A stretch of 39,694 nt of DNA, from NCBI GenBank assembly GCA_021200995.1, contig JAJQFS010000052.1:1-39694 (forward strand), given 5' to 3'. The stretch's first letter is position 1. Each line of letters starts with the position of its first letter. Shown in pieces: positions 25,410 to 34,300 of this stretch. The notes beneath the pieces were generated by a model. The model was not told the DNA's origin, searched no databases, and worked only from the letters and a program-made list of their open reading frames with translations. Source of the DNA: Lachnospiraceae bacterium. Lineage in GTDB: Bacteria; Bacillota; Clostridia; Lachnospirales; Lachnospiraceae. The translations under genes and the position numbers were made by a program.

Positions 25410-26789
25410 ATGGACCTGATGATACAGCTCTCCACAGGCAGCGGCTGTGCCCACCTGTACGAGCAGATCTACGATTATATTAAAAGAGAAATCAAAGGAG
25501 GGAAGCTGACCCGCGGTGAGAAGCTTCCCTCTACCCGTATTCTGGCCCAGAACCTTCAGATCAGCCGCTCCACCGTGGACTTGGCTTACGGTCAGCTGGT
25601 CAGCGAGGGTTATCTCGAATCCAGACCTGGTAGCGGCTACTATGTGGGGAATGTGAGGGAACTGTACGGTCTGGACGGAATCCGCAGGCAGCTTTTGTAT
25701 GAAGAACCTGTGAAGGAAGAATATGACGTCGATTTTTCCACGGCGGCCGTCGATATGGAGCAGTTTCCCTTCAGCACCTGGCGCAAAATCAACCGCGCTC
25801 TGCTTTCCCAGGACAACGCAAGCCTCTTTTCCCTGGGAGATCCACAGGGTGACATGTCTTTGAGAAAGACCATCGCTGACTACCTGCACAGCTCCAGGGG
25901 CGCGAACCTTTCGCCGGAACAGATTGTGGTGGGCGCGGGCAGCGAGTATCTGCTGCTGTTGCTGGATAAAATTCTGGACAGCAATCGGCATATCGCATTG
26001 GAAAGTCCTACTTATCAGAAAGCGTTTCTGAGCTTTCAAAGCTTTGGCTTTGAGATCAGTGCGATTCCCATGGACAACCAGGGCATGCAGGTGGAGGAAC
26101 TGGCGCAAAGCGGCGCCAGAATCGCCTATGTTATGCCGTCTCATCAATACCCGACAGGCATTGTCATGCCCATCGGCCGCCGCCAGGAGCTGTTGGCCTG
26201 GGCGAATCAGGAACAGAACCGTTATATCATCGAGGATGACCATGACAGTGAGTTCCGCTATAAAGGCAAACCCATTCCTTGCCTGCAGTCCATCGACAGC
26301 AATGGAAAGGTGATTTACATCGGCACTTTTTCGAAAGCGATCGCGCCGGCCATCCGCGTCAGCTATCTGGCGCTGCCGGAGCCGCTGCTGCAGATTTATC
26401 AGGAGCGATACCGTTTCTTTTCCTCCACAGTCCCGCGGATGGACCAGAGCACCTTACAGCAGTTCATGGTGGAAGGACATTTTGAACGGCATTTGAACCG
26501 GATGCGCAAGTGCTACCGTGCCAAGCATGATTTCCTGCTGCAGCAGCTAAAGCCATTTCGCAGGCAGTTTATCATTGGCGGGGAAAACGCGGGAACCTTC
26601 CTGACACTGACCGCAAGGGACGGCCGTACCCAGGAGGATCTGATCGCGGCGGCCGCTGCGCGGAAAATCCGGGTGTATCCCATGGATGTCCAGGGGAATG
26701 GCTCACACACTGTTCTGATCGGTTACGGCGGATTAAATATGGATGAGATAGAAAGAGGGGTGGAAGCGCTGAAAGAAGCGTTTCTGTGA
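25410..26789 (+). CDS. MocR-type GntR/aminotransferase regulator
   Basis: The 459-residue protein has an N-terminal GntR winged helix-turn-helix (about 10-75, with LPSTRILAQNLQISRSTVDLAY and GYLESRPGSGYYV). This is fused to a fold-type I aminotransferase domain (about 110-455). The PLP Schiff-base Lys309 lies in GTFSKAI, and IIEDDHDSEFRY contains the PLP-binding Asp. MocR regulators sense PLP or amines. PdxR is one subgroup, but no pdx genes are adjacent, so the regulon is unknown. GAGGAG at 8 nt fixes the start at 25410. A broken ROK gene follows. Confidence 0.9.
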   Translation: MDLMIQLSTGSGCAHLYEQIYDYIKREIKGGKLTRGEKLPSTRILAQNLQISRSTVDLAYGQLVSEGYLESRPGSGYYVGNVRELYGLDGIRRQLLYEEPVKEEYDVDFSTAAVDMEQFPFSTWRKINRALLSQDNASLFSLGDPQGDMSLRKTIADYLHSSRGANLSPEQIVVGAGSEYLLLLLDKILDSNRHIALESPTYQKAFLSFQSFGFEISAIPMDNQGMQVEELAQSGARIAYVMPSHQYPTGIVMPIGRRQELLAWANQEQNRYIIEDDHDSEFRYKGKPIPCLQSIDSNGKVIYIGTFSKAIAPAIRVSYLALPEPLLQIYQERYRFFSSTVPRMDQSTLQQFMVEGHFERHLNRMRKCYRAKHDFLLQQLKPFRRQFIIGGENAGTFLTLTARDGRTQEDLIAAAAARKIRVYPMDVQGNGSHTVLIGYGGLNMDEIERGVEALKEAFL

Positions 26790-26808
26790 ATGTAAGGTGC
26801 AGACGTAG

Positions 26809-27295
26809 TTCTATGAGTTTGAAGAACATTGCGGGAAGGGTGCTCTTAAGGATGTCAAAAATGGTCTGGTTTACATCCTGGGAACCGGAATTGGCGGCGG
26901 TATTATTCTGAACAATCAGGTGGTTAAGGGCAGTCATATGGCGGCCGGGGAGCTGAGCTGCTGTCTGATCAACCGTGATGTGGAAGGGATCAGCATGGAT
27001 AATGTGATCGCCATGCGTTTCGCTGTGCCGGGACTTCTGAAAATGTACAGAGACAAAACCGGCGCAGAGGAAACTCTGGACGGCGTGGAATTTTTCAGAC
27101 GCGCGAATGAAGGGGAGGAAGCGGCGTTGGAAACGCTTCGCTATTTTTGCCGTGTGACAGCTACATATTTTTATGATTTGCAGGTGATTTTGGATGTAGA
27201 TTGTATTGCTGTTGGCGGAGGCATCAGTGCGCAGACACTTTTGTGAGAGCGATTGAAGAAGAGAACGCCGTTCACAGTAATGAGGTGAAATACGA
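26809..27295 (+). pseudogene. Remnant of a ROK-family sugar kinase/regulator
   Basis: The central part of a ROK protein is readable from about 26809 to 27246. It includes VYILGTGIGGGIILNNQ (sugar/phosphate site), AAGELSCCL in place of the usual AGExGH, and VDCIAVGGGISAQTL. The N-terminal third with the DxGGT ATP motif is absent and a stop lies in frame at 26806-26808. Near the end, adding one T to the TTTT at 27239-27242 would change QTLL-stop to QTLFVRAIEEENAVHSN, running to the esterase start. The zinc-binding CxCGxxGC motif is also missing. It is a truncated, frameshifted relic. Confidence 0.75.
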
Positions 27296-27297
27296 CT

Positions 27298-28872
27298 ATG
27301 GCAAAACAATTTATATGTGATGAAACGACCATTGCCGCGACAAAATCGGGGAAAGTACAGGGATTTTTGGAGGATAGCACGTATATTTTCCAGGGGATCA
27401 AATACGCGGACGCGGGGCGCTTTCAGTCGCCTGTCCCGGTGAAACCCTGGGAGGGCGTGAAGCCCGCGATGTCCTACGGATATGTGTGTCCCCTCTTATC
27501 ACAGGAAAAACCAAATGGGGAGGTGCTGGTTCCGCATCGCTACTGGCTGATGGATGAAAACTGCCAGTATCTGAATATCTGGACGCAGTCTCTGGATACG
27601 TCCGCTCAAAAGCCCGTGATGGTGTGGCTGCACGGAGGCGGATTTTTTGCCGGTTCCTCCATCGAACAGGTCGCTTATGACGGCAGGAATATGAGCCGGT
27701 TCGGGGACGTCGTGGTGGTATCCCTGAATCACAGGCTGAATATTCTCGGCTACCTGGATATGTCGTATTATGGGGAAAAATATCAGAATTCCGCAAACGC
27801 GGGAAATGAGGATATTGTAGCTGCGCTTCAATGGATTCAGGAAAATATCGCGCAGTTTGGAGGAAACCCTGACAATGTCACTCTTTTTGGCCAGTCAGGT
27901 GGCGGCATGAAGGTGTGGACCCTGATGCAGACGCCCTCCGCGGACGGCCTGTTCCACAAGGGCATTATCCAGAGCGGCGTCGCAGACGATTTCCTTTCGG
28001 CAAAAAGCGGCAGGGAGATTACGGAGGCGCTTTTTAAGGAGCTTGGTCTGTCCGTGAAAGAGGCTGATAAGCTGGAAAAGGTTCCGTATCACGACCTGGC
28101 GCTCACTTATAACAAAGTGGCTCCGGCCTTGTCCGCGGCTGGCAAATATGTGGGAAATAATCCGGTTCCGAATGATTTCTATCCGGGAGATCCGCGTGAG
28201 ATCGGATTTACGGATCACGCGAAGACAATACCGGTTATGATCGGCACCGTTTTCTCGGAGTTTGCTTCTTTTGGAAAGGCGGTCGTAGAGGACAAATATT
28301 CTGTGAGTGACGAGACCGCGCTGAACTATCTTCAGGAAGCATACGGGGAAAATACGGCGGAGCTTAAGCAGGCATTTCAAAAGGCGTATCCGGGTAAGAA
28401 TCTGCTGGATCTTTTGCAGGTGGACAGGTATTTCAGAGATCCTTCGCTGGATTTCACGATGAAAAAGGCGCTTTGCCCGCAGGCAGAGACGTACAGCTAC
28501 CAGTTTACGCTTGAGTTTCCGCTGGAGGGCGGGAAATGCGCCTGGCACTGTTCCGATATTCCGTTTGTATTTCATAATACGGAGCTGGTGCCGGTCTGCA
28601 CTGTACCGGGGGTGACAGATCGACTGGAAGAGCGCATGTTCGGGGCATGGATCTCGTTTGCCCGTTACGGAAATCCTTCCTGTGCTTCTCTTCCGGCCTG
28701 GTCGGCGTGTAAACCAGGCGTGGAAGCGACCATGATTTTTGACAGGGAGTGTGAAGTGCGGTACAATTTTGACCATGAGCTGCGCGAATGTCTGAAAAAG
28801 ACAAAAGCGGTCATGTCGACCGTCCCTTCAAAGGACGCGGACGCTAAGGAGGATGTCATTTTTCTTCATTAA
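27298..28872 (+). CDS. Type-B carboxylesterase
   Basis: The 524-residue alpha/beta hydrolase is of the carboxylesterase type-B (COesterase) family. It shows the oxyanion-hole HGGGF near residue 112, the family pattern FGGNPDNVTLFGQSGG with nucleophile Ser200, a likely acidic residue in VFSEF (about 321) and the catalytic His in WHCSDIPFVF (about 417). The nucleophile elbow reads GQSGG where GESAGG is most common. No signal peptide is seen, so it is cytoplasmic. The substrate is unknown. The start has GAGGTG at 10 nt and abuts the ROK remnant. The hairpin at 28926 terminates it. Confidence 0.9.
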   Translation: MAKQFICDETTIAATKSGKVQGFLEDSTYIFQGIKYADAGRFQSPVPVKPWEGVKPAMSYGYVCPLLSQEKPNGEVLVPHRYWLMDENCQYLNIWTQSLDTSAQKPVMVWLHGGGFFAGSSIEQVAYDGRNMSRFGDVVVVSLNHRLNILGYLDMSYYGEKYQNSANAGNEDIVAALQWIQENIAQFGGNPDNVTLFGQSGGGMKVWTLMQTPSADGLFHKGIIQSGVADDFLSAKSGREITEALFKELGLSVKEADKLEKVPYHDLALTYNKVAPALSAAGKYVGNNPVPNDFYPGDPREIGFTDHAKTIPVMIGTVFSEFASFGKAVVEDKYSVSDETALNYLQEAYGENTAELKQAFQKAYPGKNLLDLLQVDRYFRDPSLDFTMKKALCPQAETYSYQFTLEFPLEGGKCAWHCSDIPFVFHNTELVPVCTVPGVTDRLEERMFGAWISFARYGNPSCASLPAWSACKPGVEATMIFDRECEVRYNFDHELRECLKKTKAVMSTVPSKDADAKEDVIFLH

Positions 28873-28925
28873 AGTGAATATAGTATGGAAGGAAACTGCA
28901 CTGCTGCGATAATGGTTATAAAAGT

Positions 28926-28974
28926 AAAAAAACAGGAGGCCACGTCTGCTTGACGGCGGTCTCCTGATTTTTTA
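28926..28974. terminator. Bidirectional terminator after the esterase
   Basis: CAGGAGGCC pairs with GGTCTCCTG (one G-U), with an inner stem CGTC/GACG. An A-run precedes and TTTTTT follows. It serves the esterase (plus) and the convergent YtxH-like gene (minus). Confidence 0.9.
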
Positions 28975-29421
28975 TGATTCTGTTGTATTGTCCTGTGTAT
29001 CTTCTTCCTCGTCATCGAAAAAGGGCTCTACTTTCTCAACCGTTTCCTGTGTGGAATACCAGGCTTTCTCGATGGAGTCCGCGGCTTTCTGCGCGGCTTC
29101 CTCCGCGGCGTCCGTGGCGCTGTCTTTAGCGGTTTTGACCCATTCCTTTGTCTTGTCGCAGGCGTCGCCGGCTACCTCAGTGGTTTTCTTTTTCACATCG
29201 TTTACGACTTCTTTCGCCTTTTCCACCAGATTGGAGGAATCGATGGTGACGTAAGATTTGTCTTCCCCGGTTTCCGGTTCTTTTGTACATTGATTCGCAG
29301 AATCAGCGTCATGATTGACTTTGACGGTGATGTAGCCCTTGTCCTTTAAGTAAAGATACACACCGCATACAGCGGCCGTGGCTGCCGTGAGTTTCAGTAA
29401 AAAATGATTTTTCTTTTTCAT
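28972..29421 (-). CDS. YtxH-like small membrane-anchored helical protein
   Basis: The 149-residue protein has a basic N-terminus and one membrane segment (about 8-26), then a lysine- and alanine-rich helical stretch (about 60-125) with many DxxKxxAxxA repeats, and an acidic tail. This resembles YtxH/apolipoprotein-like or LEA-like stress proteins, but I cannot assign a family securely. The start has GAGAGGA at 8 nt. It is monocistronic. Confidence 0.75.
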   Translation of the reverse strand: MKKKNHFLLKLTAATAAVCGVYLYLKDKGYITVKVNHDADSANQCTKEPETGEDKSYVTIDSSNLVEKAKEVVNDVKKKTTEVAGDACDKTKEWVKTAKDSATDAAEEAAQKAADSIEKAWYSTQETVEKVEPFFDDEEEDTQDNTTES

Positions 29422-29473
29422 ATGCGTTGTCCTCTCTTTGAAATCATGCTGATCAACCAGTTGCGATGATTAC

Positions 29474-29501
29474 AGTGTACCCTCTTTTCTCAAAAAAACA
29501 A
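29474..29501 (-). promoter_or_regulatory. Possible promoter of the YtxH-like gene
   Basis: On the minus strand, TTGTTT (29501-29496), a 16-bp spacer and TACACT (29479-29474) are present. Confidence 0.5.
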
Positions 29502-29549
29502 GTATTTGAATGTGAAAAATATTTTAAAAATTTATGATGATTTACAGCG

Positions 29550-30311
29550 CTATTTCTGCGGCCGGTAGATGGGGTCCGCGGGACATCCTCCCTTCATTTT
29601 CTGCATGCCGCGCTGGATGGCGTCGCGGGAATTTTTCCAGTCGGCGTCCTTATTGCGGTAGTCATATTTCTCGATGAGCCAGGCGACGTCCTCGTAGGTG
29701 CGCTCCATGTTGTCGGTCATGAGCTTGCGCATTTCCTGATAGAAGTGGTCCCGCTCGTCGCCCTTTAAGTATTTGTCCGCGGCCTCGCAAAGATCGCCGA
29801 AATGGGTCAGGCAGAAGCCCTTGCTGTTTATAATCTTGTCATGGAAGACGGGATCCTCCCGATACAGATAGAAAAAGGTGTCCATGTAGCGGTCGTAGTT
29901 GGCTTTGAAGCGGTTGCAGATGTAGCAGGACTCATTTTCTTTGTGAATCCAGTCCACCAGGGCGTTTTCCCCTTCGGCGGCGGGCTTTTTAAACAGTTTG
30001 AAGGAGCCTTTGGAGGGGGACACCTGGTCGAAGGCTTTCTGCATTTCGTCGATCTTTTTGCGGTAGTGGGTTTTTAAAATCCAGGCGTTGCCGAGGGAGT
30101 TGCCGTAGTCATACATTTTCTGGAAATGCTTGCGGCAGAAGCCGGCCTCGTCGGTGTCGGCGCGCACGTCGCTCTCCATGTAGGAGGAGCTGTTGCCAAG
30201 GACAAAGTCGATGGTGTCCTGTTCGAGCTTGCGTTCAATGAAGCAGATGGGGCATTCGTCCTGGGCGTCGACGGCTTCATTTAAAGGGATGGTGTATAGT
30301 TTTTCTTTCAT
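29550..30311 (-). CDS. DUF6062 family protein with two CxxC-CxxH modules
   Basis: The 253-residue soluble protein matches my recollection of the DUF6062 family. It holds two similar modules. The first has Cys20-x2-Cys23 and Cys59-x2-His62. The second has Cys129-x2-Cys132 and Cys167-x2-His170. In each, the pairs are 35 or 34 residues apart, and the second pair sits in a GFCxxHF motif. This suggests two zinc (or iron-sulfur) sites arising from an internal duplication. The function is unknown. The start at 30311 has GAGGT at 7 nt. A frame opening 31 codons earlier runs through the leader hairpin and is not supported. Confidence 0.8.
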   Translation of the reverse strand: MKEKLYTIPLNEAVDAQDECPICFIERKLEQDTIDFVLGNSSSYMESDVRADTDEAGFCRKHFQKMYDYGNSLGNAWILKTHYRKKIDEMQKAFDQVSPSKGSFKLFKKPAAEGENALVDWIHKENESCYICNRFKANYDRYMDTFFYLYREDPVFHDKIINSKGFCLTHFGDLCEAADKYLKGDERDHFYQEMRKLMTDNMERTYEDVAWLIEKYDYRNKDADWKNSRDAIQRGMQKMKGGCPADPIYRPQK

Positions 30312-30367
30312 GAATGTTACCTCTTCGTTTTTTGTTTTTGTGTAGATTGCTGCAAAAGGGTCGTGGA

Positions 30368-30429
30368 AAATGTATAAACTGCTTCGCTCCTCTCCGCAGC
30401 ACATAAATCGTTCAGCAGTTTATACATTT
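30368..30429. repeat. Perfect 16-bp inverted repeat, 30-bp loop
   Basis: AAATGTATAAACTGCT (30368-30383) is the exact reverse complement of AGCAGTTTATACATTT (30414-30429). In the DUF6062 mRNA it would form a stable hairpin 57 nt before the start codon. Confidence 0.85.
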
Positions 30430-30474
30430 CTCACTCGGTTTCGGAGGATCTGGTTTACAATATTTATTAAATTT

Positions 30475-30483
30475 AGTATATCA
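30475..30483 (-). promoter_or_regulatory. Extended -10 promoter of the DUF6062 gene
   Basis: On the minus strand it reads TGATATACT, a TGn-extended TATACT, with a T-rich -35 region. The start near 30468 gives a leader of about 157 nt that includes the hairpin at 30368-30429. Confidence 0.5.
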
Positions 30484-30524
30484 TATTTGGAAAGATTAAA
30501 AAACAGTAAATTGGCGTAAAAGCG

Positions 30525-30553
30525 TTGAATTTGGGAAAGAAAAAAATTATACT
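30525..30553 (+). promoter_or_regulatory. Sigma-A promoter of the ABC operon
   Basis: TTGAAT (30525-30530), a 17-bp spacer and TATACT (30548-30553) are present. The leader would be about 85 nt. Confidence 0.75.
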
Positions 30554-30644
30554 GAGACGGAATGCAGGCAGTTTCTGCTTGCGCGTATGAGGAGGGGTGC
30601 GGAGGAAACAGGCTGTGTGGAAATGAGATTGAAGAAGGTTTTGC

Positions 30645-31349
30645 ATGGACGGTTATGTGACGTTTGAAAATGTGGGAAAAATTTATAAAACCGGCGATGT
30701 GGAGGTCGTGGCGCTGCACGATGTGAGTTTCACGATTGAGCAGGGTGAGATCTGTATCATCGTGGGGGCGTCCGGCGCGGGGAAAACGACGCTTCTGAAT
30801 ATCCTTGGCGGCATGGACGCACTCACCAGCGGCTCAGTCCGACTGGACGGCAGGGAGATTTCCACCTTCAATGACAGGCAGCTGGCGCTTTACAGACGGG
30901 AGGATATCGGCTTTGTTTTTCAGTTTTACAATCTGATTCCGAATCTGACGGCCCTGGAGAATGTGGAGATCGCCTCCCAGCTGGTGAAAAACTCTATGGA
31001 CAGTCAGGAGGTCCTGGAAAGTGTTGGCCTTGGGCACAGGCTGGCGAATTTCCCAGCGCAGCTTTCCGGCGGTGAGCAGCAGCGTGTGGCGATCGCGCGG
31101 GCTCTGGCCAAAAACCCGAAGCTTTTGCTCTGCGACGAGCCGACGGGCGCGCTCGATTATGTCACGGGCAAGTCGATTTTGAAGCTTTTGCAAGACTACA
31201 GCAGAGAGAAAAAGATGACAGTCGTCATTATCACACATAACGGCGCGCTTGCGGCGATGGCGGACAGAGTGATCCGGGTGAAAAGCGGCACGGTGTCCGA
31301 CATGTACTTAAATGAACATCCCACGCCTGTGGAAGAAATTGAGTGGTAG
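30645..31349 (+). CDS. ABC transporter ATPase, LolD/MacB type
   Basis: The 234-residue ATPase has Walker [12 protein letters not shown] (about 38-48), the Q-loop in [16 protein letters not shown], signature [15 protein letters not shown], Walker [13 protein letters not shown] and the switch His in IITHN. Sequence and length match the LolD/MacB/FtsE-like subfamily that powers mechanotransmission-type FtsX permeases. It pairs with the permease gene that begins 5 nt after its stop. AGAAGG at 6 nt supports the start. Confidence 0.93.
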   Translation: MDGYVTFENVGKIYKTGDVEVVALHDVSFTIEQGEICIIVGASGAGKTTLLNILGGMDALTSGSVRLDGREISTFNDRQLALYRREDIGFVFQFYNLIPNLTALENVEIASQLVKNSMDSQEVLESVGLGHRLANFPAQLSGGEQQRVAIARALAKNPKLLLCDEPTGALDYVTGKSILKLLQDYSREKKMTVVIITHNGALAAMADRVIRVKSGTVSDMYLNEHPTPVEEIEW

Positions 31350-31353
31350 AACG

Positions 31354-34300
31354 ATGAACAGCATGATGCAAAAACTGCTGGGACGTTCGATCAAAAAGAG
31401 TCTGGGGCGCTTCCTGGCAATCATGATTATCACGATGCTGGGGTCGGCTTTTTTTGGTGGCCTGATGGCTACACAGCCGGCCTTTCTTAAGACTGCCCAG
31501 AATTTCACGGATGAGTACCATTTATATGATTTCCGCATTCTGTCCACCTATGGAATTGATGAGGACGACATTGCCGCGGTGGCGGCGCTGGAGGATACGC
31601 AGGCGGCAGCAGGGTCCGTTTATTATGACGCAATCGCCAATACGCCGGGCGGCGAGATGGTGATCCGCATTCTCAGTATCACTGAGGAAGTTAATGACCT
31701 GATGCTGGTGGAAGGCAGGATGCCGGAAAATGAATCGGAGTGCGTCATTGACTCCAATTATTTTACGGACACCGAAATCGGCGATGTAATCACCTTTTCA
31801 GATGAGAATGAGGAAGATACGCTGGAGGCTTTGCAGGAAAGCTATACTGTGGTGGGGAAGGTTTTTTCTCCGCTGTATATGAATACAGAAAGGGGGACGA
31901 CCAGTGTTGGCAACGGGAAGCTGACCTCCTACATGTATGTCCTGGCGGAGAGTCTGGATTTTGAGTATTACACAGAAGTGTATATTTCCCTGAAGGGAGA
32001 CTGGGAAATCTATTCCGATGAATATAACGACTATGTGGACAGCCTGGAGGAGATCTTTGAGAAAACTGCCAATGTGACGGTTTATGCCCGCTACAGCGAT
32101 ATTGTGTCGGAGGCGGAGGAAGAGCTTTTAGAGGGCGAAGAGGATTATGCGGACGGTGAGCAGGAGTTAATCGACGGAGAACAGGAATATGCAGACGGTC
32201 TGCTGGAATATGAGGATGAAAAGGCAGAGGGCGAGCAGGAGCTGAATGACGCCTGGGCGGAAATTGAGGATGGCCGGGCGCAGATTCTGTCGGCGCGCCA
32301 GGAGCTTCTGGACGCAGAGGACACGCTGGCTGAGGCGAAGGCGGAGTATGAGGAAGGCCTTAAAGAGTATGAAGATGGCCTCGCGCAGCTTGCGGATGGA
32401 TATGACCAGCTTTTGGCCGGTGAACGGGAGCTGGCCGCCGGCTGGGAGGCGCTGGAGGCTGCCAGAGTGCAGCTGGAGGAGGCGCAGGCACAGCTGGAAG
32501 AAAATGAAGAAATTTATGACATGTGCGTCAGCGTGCGCGCATACCTGGATGAAAATGCAGACGTTCTCGCTGTTCTGGAATATCTGGACAGTGTAGAGGA
32601 TGGCAATGTCGATCTGGACACACTATTGGATCTGATATCGGATGAAGATTTGAAAAGTTCCCTCGAAGAGGCGTTTGATCAATATCAGAATTCGTCATCG
32701 GATGACAGTGAGACTGACGGGGATACGAATGCGGAAGAAGATTCCTCCACTGATACTGAGACGGGACTGGAGGACAGTTCGAATACGGATGATTCCACAC
32801 AGAAAGTGACAGACGATGTGCTGGATGATGTGTATGATGCCGCACAGGAGTTTCTGGATGAGACTGGTGTTACGATTTCCATGGAGGAAATCAGTGCCTG
32901 GCTGATTGAAAACCTGACAGAAGATACGGACGTGGATCTGGCGGAGCTTTTATCTCTTTTAGGTGTGGAAGATACCGAGATTGATTCTATTTTGGAATTA
33001 ATCGAACTGCTGGGGGAGGACGGCATAGTCAGTACAATTGATTCCATTATTGCGGAATACGAGAGTGGCCTGGCAGCATATAATGAAGGCCTGGCGCAGT
33101 ATGAGGACGGCCCGGCGCAGTATTACAGCGGGGAAAGTCAGCTGCAGGAAGGATGGAATGAGTATAATACCGGTCTGCAGGAGCTGATGGACGCGCAGGC
33201 GCAGTTAGAGGACGCCGCGCAGCAGATCGCGGATGGTGAGCAGGAAATCGCGGACGGCTGGGCGGAGCTTGCGGACGCGATTCAGAAGCTGATCGACGGC
33301 GAGGCTGAGTATGAAGACGGAGTGGAGGAATTCTATACTATGCTCGCGGAAGCGGAGGAAGAGCTTGCGGACGCGAGGGCGGAGCTGGATGATGGCTGGG
33401 CGGAGCTTGCGGATGCGAGAACGGAGCTGGATGACGGCTGGGCGGAGCTTGCGGATTTAGAGGAGCCGGAGGTATATATCTACGGCAGGGAAATCCTGGC
33501 TGGTTACGTTTGTTTTGAGGCGGACGCGGGGATCGTGGAAGCGATTGCGCAGGTATTTCCGGTCTTCTTTTTCCTGATCGCGGCTTTAGTATGTTCTACA
33601 ACCATGACGCGCATGGTGGATGAGGAGCGGGGACAGATTGCTTCCTTAAGGGCGATGGGCTACGGCACAGGCGCTGTGATGTCCAAATATCTGATTTACG
33701 CGGGGCTTTCCGCCGGCACTGGCTCGATTATCGGTTATTTCGGGGGCTGTGTTATTTTCCCGCTGGTTATCTGGAACGCCTACAGTACCATGTATGGCTT
33801 CGGCAGTCTGATTTTATCCTTCAGTGCCAGGATCTTTCTGATTACGTTCGCGGCAGCGATGCTCTGCTCAATGGGCAGCGCGTATCTGGCGCTTCGCCAG
33901 GAAGTGAAGCAGGCGCCGGCTCAGGGCATGAGGCCGAAAGTGCCGACGGCCGGTAAGCGGATTTTCCTGGAGTACATCCCCTTTGTCTGGAAGCGCTTCA
34001 GCTTCATGGGTAAGGTCTCCATGCGCAATATTTTCCGTTACAAAAAGAGAATGATTATGATGATCCTGGGCATCTCCGGCTGTACTGCGCTGGTGGTTAC
34101 CGGCTTTGGCATTCGCGATTCTGTGGTGGATATCTGCGATTATCAGTATGGGGAAATTCAGCTGATGGATATGGTCATCACGTTTCGCGATGAGGTATCG
34201 TCAGAACTGACAGAGGCTCTGGAGGGAGATCTGTCCGATGAGGTGACCACATACGCTGTGCTGCGCCAGCAGAGTGTGGAGAGTGAGGCGCAGGACGGCA

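Larger units (their letters stand above)
30312..30644. other. Divergent intergenic region before the ABC operon
   Basis: It contains two divergent promoters (30475-30483 minus, 30525-30553 plus) and a perfect inverted repeat with 16-bp arms (30368-30383 and 30414-30429) lying in the DUF6062 leader. The rest is AT-rich, and I see no further gene. Confidence 0.6.
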
